From: Muscardinus avellanarius
Taxonomy: Eukaryota; Chordata; Mammalia; Rodentia; Gliridae
Reading direction: 5' to 3'
DNA length: 64,000 nucleotides
NCBI GenBank assembly: GCA_963383645.1
Contig: OY726576.1
Span: 10,406,102-10,470,101 of the forward strand
The position numbers and the translations under genes are program-made. Position 1 is the stretch's first letter; every line of letters begins with the position of its first letter. Below are positions 34,833 through 45,851 of this stretch, piece after piece. The notes below the pieces were generated by a model. That model saw only the letters and a list, made by a program, of their open reading frames with translations. It was not told where the DNA came from and made no database searches.

Positions 34833-35570
34833 GATCAAGTTCCAGCATGTAGGCCATTTTAATTTTGAGTTTGAGGCACACAGTGCAAGAAGTAATTCAT
34901 CATATTAATAAAATTTTGAAATTAAAATTACCGGTTTAACTATATCACTGGAAGCCGATATGATCACCTACACATTTTAAAAAATATAAAGTGGATTTGA
35001 TATATTGATGCCAAGACACATACATGATTATCACATGAGGGAATTACTATGATGTAGCCCACCTGGTATGGAAGCCAGAAATGTTAAAGGTTTTCAAAGC
35101 ATCGGAAGCTAGCTGTTTCCTAAGGAATGAAGAAAACGTGAACTAGATAAATATTTTGAATTTCTGCCTTCTTGATGGTCAGTGTGTGATTACGCAATCC
35201 TCTTTCTCTGATTCTCGAGCTGCTCCAGTTTCCAAGTGAAGTCGGTGAAATGAACCAGATACTTCTTGACCCTGCTGCAATCTGTACCATTTTACAAGGG
35301 CTTCGGTTGTACCTAAGTACCACATAAGTGGTTTGTTTAAACATCTCAGTCCTATTTTATGAGCTGGATTTCTTGAATGATTGGGGGGGGAAAGTGAAAC
35401 CATTAAGACATGATCTTTGGCACTGCCACTGGGATTCCCATTAGTTTGTCAAATTAAAGACTGTAGAATGCTATGAAAAATGGCTCATTGGAGTAAACCA
35501 GTTTCTTTTAAATGTAAACATGTAAAATGCTTTATTAGCTTAATACTAGCAGAACAGTATATTCATGTAA
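34833..35570. other. Unassigned, probably single-copy DNA
   Basis: A G8 run at 35383-35390 is the only notable feature. No exon recognised. Overlapping minus-strand frames at 35120-35403 look non-coding. Confidence 0.4.
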
Positions 35571-35572
35571 GA

Positions 35573-36160
35573 CACTGGTTCTTAAAACATGGTCCCTGTC
35601 CCAAAATTACCAGCTTCTGCTTCACCTGGGAATTTGTTAGAAAAAGCAAAATTTAAAACTAAGAGGTATAGAATCAGAAACTCTGGAGTTTGGGGGTCAA
35701 GCGATCTGTATCTTAGCATTTCTTCCAGCTGATTCTGGAACATACCAAGGTTTGAGAAATACCGGCTTAACATACTGCTTTTTTTTTTTAGTTGTGGTAC
35801 TGGGGTTCCTGGAAGCCCTTCTAGCTCCGGGCTACACTCCCAGACCTATTTTTACATTTTTATTTGGAAACAGGGTCTCCCAAACCAGCGCTCGTGGCTG
35901 GCTTCGAACCTGCGCGATCCTCCTGTCTCTGCCTCCCAAGCGCGGGGATTACAAGCGTGCACCACCACGCCCGGCTAGCATACTGCTTTTTAATCCCGGC
36001 TGTGCCTTAAGAGTCATTAATGGGATACAGAAAATGCTGAGGCTAAATCCTACTTCAGAATTCCTATTTTAAAGGTCCCAAATAGTGTAGTCATTGGAAG
36101 TTTTAAAATCTTCCGAGCTGTTCCTAATGTGTGGTCAAGTCTGAGAACCATTATTTATAA
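35573..36160. mobile_element. MER5-like hAT relics split by a SINE
   Basis: 35573-35768 opens 'actggttcttaaaacatg', contains 'cttcacctgggaatttg' and 'cagctgattctggaac' and closes 'ggtttgagaaatacc', matching the short palindromic-ended MER5 family of non-autonomous Charlie transposons. A similar unit at about 35986-36160 ends 'gtctgagaaccattat'. The young SINE at 35783-35975 lies between the two. Confidence 0.65.
35783..35975 (-). mobile_element. Young B1-dID SINE, derived subfamily
   Basis: Antisense, flanked by 'catactgctttt' duplications near 35771 and 35980. It carries the derived linker 'tttttacatttttattt' and the four-base expansion in the B1 half. Confidence 0.95.
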
Positions 36161-37395
36161 CATAATCAGAAGAAATGGCATCTGACATCCCAAGTTTGCT
36201 AATTGTAGGTGACTGAATAAAGTCAGCTGAAAGTTAACATGGAGCTCAGTTAACTACATTTTGTAAAACTGAACTCAGACTCCAGACAGCAAAGAGACCA
36301 TTGATTATAAAAGCAATTCTATTATTCCAGTTTAGAAGGATACTCTACTATTAAAAATATAAGTAGCTCCTTCAGTGGTACGTATGATGAGACTGTTGTA
36401 CAGTGAGCTTCTGGGCATAATGAGAAGCTTCGGTCAGAAAGGAAAATAATTTCTGGATCCTGCTTGGGGGAGTCTTCCTGGAGGAAGTGCTAGTTTGGTT
36501 TGTATTTTCATATCTTGTTCTTCAAGGTGAAAGTATGCTAAAGGCCTCTACTTTCTTCAAATTCCTCCTATAAACCAAGACTCAAGCAATAGCATCCTGT
36601 CTTTTCCTTTGTTTTAGACGGTTATGCATTCTCATCATCTTCTGGCTTAAAGATGCTACTTATTTGCGCAGCATAGCAGGATAGGAAGCCATACCTACCC
36701 TGAAAATGGATAGACGTCCTCTGGGATGTGCGGGAAGGTTCATTTTGGGCTCATGGGGAGATTTTAAAGTTGCAAAATGCTAAGAATTTACAAAGTGGTG
36801 AAAATTTCCAACGGAAACCTATCTGAATTAAGGAGAAAATTTGCTAAACTAAGCACGTTATTCTTACCCTCATATCATCATCTGCTATTGAAAGGAAGAG
36901 AAAGAATTGTGAAGGAGTTGGAAGGAAGAACTTGTTCTGTAACTTACATAAGCCGTATTCAGAGATGTGGTCTGCAGAGAGATAATCTTATGACTTTATT
37001 ATCAAGCCCAGGAAGCCAGAAGAGATGAATCCAACTAATATTTTGTAAGAAAAATAGTCTGGTAACTGTCATAACTGCAATAAAATTCCCCCAATGGCCA
37101 TATACTACCTCTGTTAAGGCGGGGTGATTTCGGCTGATCACAGAGCTAGGATTTGTCCTTTGAAGGGTACTAGTTCTTGGGAACTAGTCTGAATCTTGAT
37201 CAAATGATCCAGTGGTAAACACCTTGAGGACTTACATTTTCTGAGTGGAGAATTGTTTTTTTTTATTAATGATGGAGATCTACTGAGATAGAATAGAGGT
37301 CTTCATCAGTCTTCCCTATTGCAAATTTATCCATAATTTACTTGTGAAGGGTTTTGCTCAGGCTAGAGATCCTCATAGACATTCAATAAATGTTT
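36161..37395. other. Unassigned, probably single-copy DNA
   Basis: About 1.2 kb without a recognised repeat. An 83-codon frame at 36777-37028 has no recognised domain, promoter or splice context and is not called as a gene. A candidate area for conservation analysis. Confidence 0.4.
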
Positions 37396-37406
37396 TTAAG
37401 TTTGAA

Positions 37407-37596
37407 TTTTTTTTGTGTGTGTTACTGGGGTTCCTGGAAACTCTTCTACCTCTGGGCTACATGCCCAGACCTATTTTTATATTTTTATTTGGAAACAGGG
37501 TCTCTTAAGCCAGCGAGATTGGCTTCAAACCTGCGTGATCCTCCTGTCTCTGCTTCCCAAGCGCGGGGATTACAAGCGTGCGCCACCACGCCCGGC
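37407..37596 (-). mobile_element. Young B1-dID SINE, base subfamily
   Basis: Antisense copy flanked by an 11-bp perfect duplication 'ttaagtttgaa' (37396-37406 and 37597-37607). Tail is T plus a short TG run. Confidence 0.95.
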
Positions 37597-37654
37597 TTAA
37601 GTTTGAAAATTTTAAAAATGGCGGTGGTAGAATTATCTCTATGAGTTGATGTTG

Positions 37655-37960
37655 GCTGTCTGTGATTGTGCTAGGAGAAAAAGGGTTATGGAAAGAACTC
37701 TAGATAAAGAAGGAGAAACCATAAGTGAGCTAATAAGGTGACCTGACTGAGGGGGATGTGAGGGGGAGAGAGAGAAATTCCCTAAACATAGCAAAGTCAA
37801 TCAGTAAGCCAAACATGAGAAGGAGGAAGGGGAACGGAATGAAGTGGGAATTGGGGGAGGTCCAAATAAGTGAAGTGTGCATGTTACCATCTTGTATCCC
37901 ATTAACATACATAACTACAGTGCACCAATAAAATAATTAAAAATAAAAAAGTTTAACACC
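37655..37960 (+). mobile_element. L1 3' UTR, type 2
   Basis: Purine-rich 3' UTR with 'agtcaatcagtaagccaaac' and the end 'agtgcaccaataaaataat'. It is the reverse complement of the unit at 59713-60110 and similar to 39580-39872. Only the last 300 bp are present. Confidence 0.8.
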
Positions 37961-38469
37961 AAAAAACCAAGTAATTCAATAAAAATAGGCAAATGAATTG
38001 AATAGACTCTTTTCAAAGGAATAAATGCAATGGTATGTATATATATATATATGCTCAAATCTTTAACAATCGGGGAAATACAAATGAAAACTACACTGAG
38101 ATTTCATCTCACTCCAGTTCGGATGGCAATCATCAAGAACACAAGTAATAATAAATGCTTGTGAGGATGTGGAGAAATAAGGACTCTTACACTGTCGATG
38201 GGACTGCACACTACTACAGCTACTATGGAAATCAGTGTGGAGGTTTCTCAGAAGGTTGGGAGTGGAACTACCATCTAACCCAGCGATAGTGCTTCTGGGC
38301 ATCTTCCCAAAGGAAATGAAATTAGAATGTTTTAATGATACCTATGTATTCATATTCATGGCAGACATTTTACAGTAGCCAAATTATGGAAGCAGTCTAG
38401 GTGTCTGTCAATGGATGAATGGATCACAAAACTTGTTTTTTATAGTAATAAATATTATATTTGTATTAT

Positions 38470-38504
<35 letters not shown>

Positions 38505-39165
38505 TATTGGTGGTACTGGGGATGGAACCCTTCTACCTCCGGGCTACACTCCCAGACCTATTTTATATTTTTATTTGGAAACAGGGTCTCTTAAGCCAGC
38601 GACGGACTTCAAACCTGCGGGATCCTCCTGTCTCTGCCTCCCAAGCGCGGGGATTACAAGCGTGCATCACCACGCTGGTTATATATGATATATTATATAT
38701 GTATTTATATATAAATATTATATTTATAATAAATAAATATTCTTTATTTTCACACACGATGAATTTTTTTTTACCCACAAAGAAGAACAAAATCACACCA
38801 TCTGTAGGAAAATGGATGGAACTCAAGAATTTTATGCTAAGTGAGAATAGCCAGTCTCAAAAAATGAGGATGTGCATATTCTCTCTTATATGTTGAAGCT
38901 AAAAGACGCTTGAAAAAAAGAGCAACATTGTACAGATGAGCGAAGACTCCAGGGGAATTATTGAAGGTGATTATGAAAGGGGGGAGGAATGAAGTCATAA
39001 AGAATGAAATAGTCAAAACAATGCTATGAATGTATACGGAATTACCAGTTACAGTCTCAAAGACATGCGGGGGGAGGCAGGTGGGGAGGGTACCAAAAAT
39101 TGTGTGCATATATTTTTCTGACATTCTGTATATAAAAATAATGTAAAATTACAATGCAGCATATA
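37961..39165 (+). mobile_element. L1 3' end split by a SINE
   Basis: ORF2 C-terminal region ('gatgtggagaaataaggact', 'atgaatggatcacaaaactt') leads to a 3' UTR ending near 39165. The SINE at 38470-38680 interrupts it together with its (ATC)n tail. The 3' UTR has a G-rich patch at 39067-39092. Confidence 0.88.
38470..38680 (-). mobile_element. Young B1-dID SINE with (ATC)11 tail
   Basis: Antisense base-subfamily copy with the body at 38505-38680. The tail has turned into an (ATC)n array at 38470-38504. ID-like half is slightly shortened. Confidence 0.92.
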
Positions 39166-39579
39166 AAAAAGTAAGAAAAATGAAAAACAGTGGTTTGTTT
39201 TAGATGATCATGTGAAACAGAGATGTGTCTCTCAGATGATGTCATGATTTCTAAAAAAATAATACCTTTCCTCTAGTTTCAGTTACCATCATTATCTGCC
39301 TACACTCTTGTGCCTTAAGGTGTTCTTACGATTTTCATGAAGGGAATCACAGGACTCTGCGTGTCACATGTCTTTTACTTATTGGGAAACAGGAGAATGT
39401 GGAGCTCAGGGTCCCGTAGTCAGACATTCTGCTTTCCAGCCCCTGCTCGGAGATGAACCCCTCAAGTTCTAGCTCATTTGTCCTTTACTAAAACAAGGCA
39501 GCCAGAGCATCTTTAATCTCTCAGGGATGAAATAAATGAAGGTCATAGTTGAAGAAGTGACTGATTTTTAAAGAAAGGC
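39166..39579. other. Unassigned; possible MIR patch
   Basis: The stretch 39385-39500 ('ttgggaaacaggagaatgtg', 'tcatttgtcctttactaaaa') is weakly reminiscent of MIR, not enough for a firm call. Confidence 0.25.
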
Positions 39580-39872
39580 TCTATGCATACAACAGATAAC
39601 AAGGAGATACTATAGATGAGTAAATAAGGCGACATAACTGAGGTGGATGGAAGGGGGAAGAGGAAAATTCCCTAATGAACATGATGTACATTAACAAACA
39701 TATCAAAGTCAATCACTAAGCCCAACATGAGAAGGAGGGAGGGGGAGGAAGTGGGGATGGGAATTGGGTAAGGGCTAGTTGGGTGATGTATGCATGATGC
39801 CTCTACCATCCTGTACACCATTAAGATGCATGGCCAAAATGCACCGATAAAAAAATTAAAAATTTTTTTAAA
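39580..39872 (+). mobile_element. L1 3' UTR, type 2
   Basis: Contains 'agtcaatcactaagcccaac', a GGAGGGAGGGGGAGG-type G-rich patch at 39731-39760 and the end 'aatgcaccgataaaaaaatt'. Third 3' UTR copy within 2.3 kb on this strand, and a separate insertion from the two to its left. Confidence 0.8.
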
Positions 39873-40087
39873 GCCTACTTAGTCTCGGCACAAATAATTT
39901 AGGCTGAAACCATATCTAACATATTTCTTAAACACCGTCTCTCTTGCACTATGTTGATCTTGGGTGAATCCAATTCAGGCTCATACTGCCCATGTACAGC
40001 ACATGTCTGCAGTGAGATCTGATGGTCAGAGGGAGGAGGACTGAAAGGATGGGCTTCTAGGCCTTTCACAGAAGTTGAGTGTTAGCC

Positions 40088-40234
40088 CTTTTTTTTTAAT
40101 TCTTTATTTTGAAACAGGGTCTCACTGTGTTGCAAAGGGCCTCACTAAGTAGATGATGCTGTCTGCAAACTGTGATCCTCTTTTCTCAGCCTCCCAAATT
40201 CTGGGATGACAAGTGTATGCCATTACCCCCAGCC
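40088..40234 (-). mobile_element. B1-dID SINE, B1 half only
   Basis: Antisense copy beginning with a T8 run and reading 'tttattttgaaacagggtct' into the B1 half. The ID-like half is absent. Confidence 0.83.
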
Positions 40235-40467
40235 CCTTTGCTCTCTTTAATAATAGCACATCGGGAGCCTGCCCATATCAGAGATTATTTATATTGTTGT
40301 CCTTATTTTAATGTTATAATTATTTGTAGCAATGTTTTACTTTCTCTTTGACAGTCAATTCAGCAATTCCAACATCTAGCCACATGTTTAGCACATAGTA
40401 GGTGTTTACAATGAGTTTGACAAATGAAAAATAATTTTGATTTTTATTAAAGAGCCCAAACTGTGGT

Positions 40468-40560
40468 GAGGGCTATAGCTCAGTTGGTAGGACGTTTGCC
40501 TAGCACCAGTGAGGCCCTGGGCTCAATCATAGCACTTCCAATAAAATAAATATATTATAA
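40468..40560 (+). mobile_element. ID element (tRNA-derived SINE)
   Basis: 'gagggctatagctcagttgg' is an intact A-box region, and 'gccctgggctcaatcatagc' is the B-box region. The tail is A/T-rich. Older but clearly full-length. Confidence 0.9.
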
Positions 40561-40592
40561 ATACATTTTATAAATATTTTATAAAGAAAAGA

Positions 40593-40709
40593 AAATACTG
40601 TGGGGAGAAATAGCCATGCTAAAAGTGGATAGGATGAGGCTGGGGTTTGTGAAATACTGTGGTGAGAAATAGCCATGCTAAAGGTGGATAGGATGAGGCT
40701 GGGGTTTGG
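40593..40709. repeat. 59-bp tandem duplication
   Basis: Two head-to-tail 59-bp units (40593-40651, 40652-40709) differ at two or three positions. No known element begins or ends at the junctions. Confidence 0.92.
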
Positions 40710-40785
40710 ACCAGCCTGTTTTTCTACTGAGCTGAGAGAGCTGTTGGGCCAGCTCTTTCATCATCTACCTGAAAGAGAAAGAGAT

Positions 40786-40790
<5 letters not shown>

Positions 40791-40852
<62 letters not shown>
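40791..40852. repeat. (GA)31 microsatellite
   Basis: Uninterrupted GA dinucleotides preceded by imperfect GA-rich sequence. Confidence 0.97.
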
Positions 40853-40856
<4 letters not shown>

Positions 40857-40879
40857 ATTCAGGGCCATTGCTATAGCCT

Positions 40880-41035
40880 AGGCTTAGAGGTGGGGATTTT
40901 CAAGAGTGATTGGACCTTTAGGGCTCCATAAGTGGATTAATCTATTGATCTCTGAGTGGACTACTGGAAGGTGGGATTGTAAGTCACCAGGGGCATGCCC
41001 TTGGAGGCTCTCTCTCTGTCTCTGTCTCTCTCTCT

Positions 41036-41071
<36 letters not shown>

Positions 41072-41290
41072 TCTCCCCTTCCTGAATGCCATAAGCTGAA
41101 TAGCTCTCCTCTACCATGCCCTATAGCCAGGATATTGCGTCTTACCTTAGGCCTGGAACATTGAAGCTGGCTGAATCTGAATTGTGGACTAACTACTTTG
41201 AAAGCTATCATAACCCCAAATGAAATTTTCCTTAAGTTATTCTTGCCAGGTGTTTTGGCCTCAGTGATGAAAAGCCATCCTCATCAGGTG
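40880..41290 (+). mobile_element. MaLR-like LTR, squirrel-type
   Basis: The order 'gagtgattggacctttaggg', 'ggattaatctattgat', 'aggggcatgcccttgg', a TC-rich block at 41012-41061 and 'gaagctggctgaatctg' matches an abundant LTR-like repeat I recall from squirrel genomes. The 3' part contains 'aaatgaaattttccttaag'. Diverged. Confidence 0.55.
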
Positions 41291-41321
41291 TGTCCCACTA
41301 ACCTGGACTTACAAAAATGGA

Positions 41322-41400
41322 AAACGAAGAACAGATGAGGCGTGCGACTTGCCCAGAGTGCCCATTTAATGGGAGTTAAAGACCTATTTGAGCCCCAGTG
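41322..41400 (+). mobile_element. MIR fragment
   Basis: 'cagatgaggcgtgcgacttgc' followed by 'ccagagtgcccatttaatggg' and 'tatttgagcccc' matches the MIR core order (tRNA-derived SINE of early mammals). Confidence 0.5.
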
Positions 41401-41412
41401 GTCTCACTAGAG

Positions 41413-41740
41413 TTCAGTGGTTCTCAAACTTTGTGGGTATCAGAACTCCCTGGAGGACTCCACAAACTCAAGAGAACAGGTCAAGTCCGAATTCAAGGAG
41501 CCTGATCCTGTGTTTCTTATAAGCTCTCCAGGTGATTCTGATACACCCCTTAATGCAAACACTTCTACAGCATTAGTTCTCAACCCTTGTCAGGAGGAAG
41601 GAAGAAGCACACAGCCTCAGATTCTACCCCAGACCAATGTCTTCTCTGCATGGATCCGTGACATCAACATTTCTTTCAGCTTCCAGGTAATCTCAGGTAT
41701 ATCCAGGGCTGAGGGCTGCTGCTCTAGAGCCCGAGCTCCT
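41413..41740. mobile_element. MER5-like hAT relic(s)
   Basis: Begins 'cagtggttctcaaactttgt' and includes 'ctccaggtgattctgatac', the two best-known blocks of MER5-type elements. A second half-like block 'agcattagttctcaaccctt' follows at about 41568. The 136-codon open frame here is a by-product. Confidence 0.65.
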
Positions 41741-41899
41741 CACAACAGGCTAGAGCTCTCTTTAAGTGAAGGTGGTGTTTTGAAACTACCTGGTATGATG
41801 CTTCTTGATCTGGCTGTTGTTTGCTAATCTGGAATTTCCTATGGTCTTCTATTTTGCAAACTAATATTCCCTCTAGAATGGTTCTTGGCAAAGCTTTTT

Positions 41900-42126
41900 T
41901 AAAATTTTTTATTTTTTTATTTTTTTTGTGGGTCAAGGGATGGAACCCAGGGGCATTCTACCTCCAAGCCACACCCCCTGCCCTATTTTTTATTCTTTAT
42001 TTTAAAACCGGGTCTCACTGAGTTGCAGAGGACCTCACTAAAGAGCGGAGGCTGTCCGCGAACCGCGATCCTCCAGGTCTCAGCCTCCCGAATGCTGGGA
42101 TTACAAGTGTGTGCCACCACGCCCGG
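41900..42126 (-). mobile_element. B1-dID SINE, older subfamily
   Basis: Antisense full-length copy with 'ggcaaagctttttt' / 'agcaaagcttttta' flanks. Unusually CpG-rich for the older subfamily ('gtccgcgaaccgcgatcctcc'). Confidence 0.93.
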
Positions 42127-43004
42127 CTTAGCAAAGCTTTTTAAGTTTAGGTTTGTTCTCAGTAAACTTGTCTCCCCTTTCTCTTGGTCCTCCCTAATGT
42201 TCCTGAAGTATTTTGCATTTCAGACTTACTTATCACTATCTGTTCTTTGAGGTTTCCTTACTTCAGCCAGCAGCACTTAGTAGTTATTTAGTTTTTTCTA
42301 GAAATATCTCCCCCCTCAGTTAAGTTCCCCTCAGTGGAGTTATGCTATTGATCTTTATAGGTTACCCTTAGGCCACGTGTATGAAAATATCCTGAAGCAT
42401 CTGTTAAAATGCAGATTCTTGATTCTTCTACAATCCTTGATAATTAGAGTAGTTGGAGTCAAGTCTCAGATATATGCCTCTAATAAGATTTTTCAGGTTA
42501 TCCCTTTTCCCACTTAGGTTTGAGTTTGATTGCTTGTAATGAATGTGACAAAGGCCATAGACTTTTGTAGACAGTCACTTAACTGATCAATGAACAGCCA
42601 AGATACATCCCTGCTAAAGCAATGCCTGTAAAGTGTCAATGGGTGGTTATGGTAGGCGTGCCACTTTTACAGTGGTCCTTAATACTTTCACCAAAACCGG
42701 TTAGGGCTGCCAGCTTTGGTTCCTTCCTCCTTGGTTCCTTCCTCCTAAAAACTCTCTCGACAAGTGCTCTGTAATCACATTTATTTATGACTATCTACTT
42801 TCCAGATTTATACTGCAGGGACCTATTGTCCTCCTTTATTCACCCATCCAAGAGTAAAGAACAGAGCAGGTGTCTTGCTTTTCCTGGTAGCTATGTATCT
42901 TTCACCTGAATGCATTTATACATGTTTTAAAGTATTCCTCTTACTTGTTTCTTGGGTGTCATGACAAGGAGGACTTACACTGTATTTGGAATCATTGGTT
43001 TTCA
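42127..43004. other. Unassigned sequence
   Basis: A short duplicated 'ccttcctccttggtt' occurs near 42722-42746. No exon or repeat family recognised. Confidence 0.4.
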
Positions 43005-43016
43005 AAGCCTTGTTTT

Positions 43017-43230
43017 TTTGGTTTTTTTTTGTGGTACTGGGGGTGGAACCAACGGGTGTTCTACCTCCGGGCTATACTCCCAGCCCTATTTTATATTTTA
43101 TTTGGAAACAGGGTCTCACCAAGTTGCTGAGAGCCTCACTAAGTAGCTGAGGCTGGCTTCGAACCTGTGCGATCCTCCTGTCTCAGCCTCCCAAGTGCTG
43201 GGATTACAAGCGTGCGCCACCATGCTGGCC
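43017..43230 (-). mobile_element. Intermediate B1-dID SINE
   Basis: Antisense copy that combines young-type features ('tttggaaacagggtct', 'ggcttcgaacctgtgcgatc') with the long central segment 'ttgctgagagcctcactaag' that young copies lack. It looks like the direct precursor form. Flanks 'aaagccttgtttt' / 'gaagccttgtttt'. Confidence 0.93.
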
Positions 43231-43691
43231 GAAGCCTTGTTTTACAAATAAAATACAAAAATTGGCATAAATCCCTAATTACCCATTGATTCTCAAAATA
43301 TTCCATAAACTCCACCAAGCAGAAACGGGAAATGAACTAACAGAAGCCATCTGCGGAGTGGACAGATGCTATTTGAAGGATTGGTTTGAAAATTTCACTT
43401 TGGTTTTAAAGATTTGTAAGTTGGAAGAGACTGTGTACTTGGCACTGTTTTGTTCTGATGGAAAAATAATTGTAGAGTATTAGTGTTTTTTCAAGAGACT
43501 GTAGTTGAATCTTCATGCTCACATTTTCGTTCTCAAATCTTGACAAAATCTTCTGTGCTTGACAAGTCTCATTTTAAAGATCAACATTACATTTTATGCA
43601 TTTTACATATTGATGAAATTCATAGTTCTTAAACCCTCGATCCTTATTACACATCAAAATAAGCTAATGACATTTAAAAATTATTATATAC
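43231..43691. other. Unassigned sequence
   Basis: A 65-codon frame at 43286-43483 shows no recognisable domain. Confidence 0.4.
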
Positions 43692-43915
43692 CAGCTGGGT
43701 TTGCTGGTGCATCTCTGTAATCCCAGTACTTTGGAAACTGGAATAGGAGGATGTCAGTTTTGAGGTTAGCCTCAGTAACCTAGTGACACCCTCAGCTGTT
43801 AAGCAAGACCATGTTTAGAATGAAAGAAAATAAAAAAGGCAAAAGGGTTAGGAGTAGAGCTTGGAAGTAGAATGGCCCTGGGTTTAATCTTCAATATACC
43901 CCTTTTCCCCAACAA
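43692..43915 (+). mobile_element. Old B1-dID SINE
   Basis: Sense copy with both halves and a purine-rich linker ('gaaagaaaataaaaaaggc'). Strongly diverged. Confidence 0.83.
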
Positions 43916-44740
43916 AAAGTATCCCAGGTCTCATATGGATCTTGGGTGAGAACTAGTCATATATTTTTAAAAAGAATATTCCCAGAGAGTCCAAGGAATG
44001 GGCAGAGAAGAAAATCCTAGACCAGAAATAAAATGCTTGAAATAAATTAATCAGGATGATTCTCAAGACATTTCAGTTTGCTTTATAGCTCTCTTTGTGT
44101 GGGAAACACCCCCCCCCAACCAAAACACCCTCTTTAAATTTTCTGCTATTGTTTTAATTTTTTGTGAAAATCAAATGAAATAATTTTAAATTATGTTTGA
44201 AGCAAAATGGGCATAACTATTTAATTTTTAGAGTAGAAGAAAATGCCTTTGTAAGAGTTTTGATTTCTAATGAAATTAAAAAATGAACTTCAACTAGGCA
44301 AGTTGAATAATTCTTTCATATCACAACAATTTAGTGCAGATGTTTTTATGAGACATTATGATTCGGCCTTTGGAGGTTAAAAAGTAGGTGACACAATCTC
44401 ACGCTAAGGTTCTTTGGTTGCGAGCATCAGGATTAAATTCTGCCAACTCTAGTGTAAAGGAAACTTCTTAGAAGTGCTCAGGCACAGGGGAGGAAAGTAT
44501 GAGATGGAAAGGAAGTACACGAGATGGAAAGGAAGATAAAAGAGAAAAAGAAAAGGAAAGAAAAACCAGAAAAATTCCAGGATCCAAATAATTCTAGGAT
44601 CTTAGGAAAAGCAACTATACAAGTCTTTTCGGGGGATTCCAGTGTTTGAATGAATATGGCCCAATTATCTTTTCAACCCTTCATTACTAAAATAAAGCTA
44701 CAGTGTTCCAGGACAGGAAGTCAGTTTTGTCCAGCTTAAG
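43916..44740. other. Unassigned, probably single-copy DNA
   Basis: Includes a C10 run at 44108-44117 and a purine-rich stretch at 44500-44580. No exon recognised. Confidence 0.4.
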
Positions 44741-44743
44741 TAA

Positions 44744-44955
44744 TGTGTGGTGGTGCGCCCTGTAACCCCAGTACTTGGGAGACTGAGGCAGAAGAATCGC
44801 AGGTTCAAGGTCAGCCTATGCAATTTAGTGAGACTCTTAGCAACCTAGTGAGACCCTGTTTCCAAACAAGAAGTATAAAAAGGGCTGGTGGTGTTGCTTG
44901 AAAATAAAATGCCTCTGGCATCACAAACACGCACACAAATATTAGGATCATAACA
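44744..44955 (+). mobile_element. B1-dID SINE, left arm of inverted duplication
   Basis: Sense copy with private variants 'cctatgcaatttagtgag' and 'ctggcatcacaaacacgcac'. It continues past the tail into 'attaggatcataaca' (44941-44955). The whole unit including that flank recurs inverted at 45239-45662. Confidence 0.9.
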
Positions 44956-45238
44956 TTGAATTCTCCAGGCTTTTTAAAGTGTGAATGAGAGTTTGGCAAG
45001 GGAGACAAGGCACCTTGATTTACAGCCTGAAAAAGATTGGGCCTACCTAGAGGAAATAAATCCTAGAGGACTGTCACCAAAGAAGGATGGTGGGCAGCCA
45101 AAGTGTCCTTCCTTAGGCCCTCATGAAATAGCTCTAACTAGAAGACAAACTCAGATGTATAATATGTGATGTTGTAAGATCCATGGAAATGAGCCAATCA
45201 CTCTCATTCATACTTTAAATAAAGCCTGGAGAGTTCTC
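44956..45238. other. 283-bp spacer of the inverted duplication
   Basis: Unique-looking sequence between the two arms. It contains a 62-codon frame of no recognised family. Confidence 0.5.
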
Positions 45239-45662
45239 TGTTATGATCCTAATATTTTTTTATGTGTGTGTTTGTGATGCCAGAGGCATTTTATTTCCAA
45301 GAAACACCATCAGTCCTTTTTTTTTTTTTTTTTTTTTTTTTTGGTGGTACTGGGGTTCCTGGAAGCCCTCCTACCTCCGGGCTACGCTCCCAGACCTATT
45401 TTATATTTTTGAAACAGGGTCTCTTACGCCAGCGCGGCTGGCTTCGAACCTGCGCGATCCTCCTGTCTCCGCCTCCCAAGCGCGAGGATTACAAGCGTGC
45501 GCCACCATGCCCGGCCACCGGTCCTTTTTATGTTTTTTGTTTGGAAACCGGGTCTCACTAGGTTGCTGAGAGTCTACTAAATTGCATAGGCTGACCTTGA
45601 ACCTGCGATTCGTCTGCCTCAGTCTCCCAAGTCCTGGGGTTACAGGCTTGCACCACCACATC
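45239..45662 (-). mobile_element. B1-dID SINE, right arm, split by young SINE
   Basis: Inverted copy of 44744-44955, starting 'tgttatgatcctaat' and ending at 'gcaccaccacatc'. The copy is interrupted at about 45317-45515 by a young SINE. Removing that insert gives an arm of about the same length as the left one. Confidence 0.9.
45317..45515 (-). mobile_element. Young B1-dID SINE, base subfamily, T26 tail
   Basis: Antisense copy with an uninterrupted run of 26 T's (45317-45342), many CpGs and a shortened linker. Flanks 'ccatcagtcctttt' / 'ccaccggtcctttt'. Confidence 0.95.
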
Positions 45663-45851
45663 CATCTGTTATTGTCCCCAAATTTGATAGGTAATATGAA
45701 AATTAAAGCACAGGGCCATTTAGTTGGTTGGCAATTATTTAGGAGGTGGTAAACGTCAATATGTCAGTGCTGACATGCAAATGATAAACTATCGGATGCT
45801 ACCATCACCTCCATGCTTGTCTATTAATTTATTAAAAATGGTAGGAATATT

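Noticed and set aside
40468..40560. tRNA gene candidate
   Set aside because: A and B boxes are present, but the unit has an ID-element body and A-rich tail and no cloverleaf acceptor stem; it is a tRNA-derived SINE.
41417..41827. 136-codon plus-strand frame, one of the longer ones outside L1
   Set aside because: It begins in a MER5-like transposon relic, shows no recognisable domain, and has no promoter or splice context.
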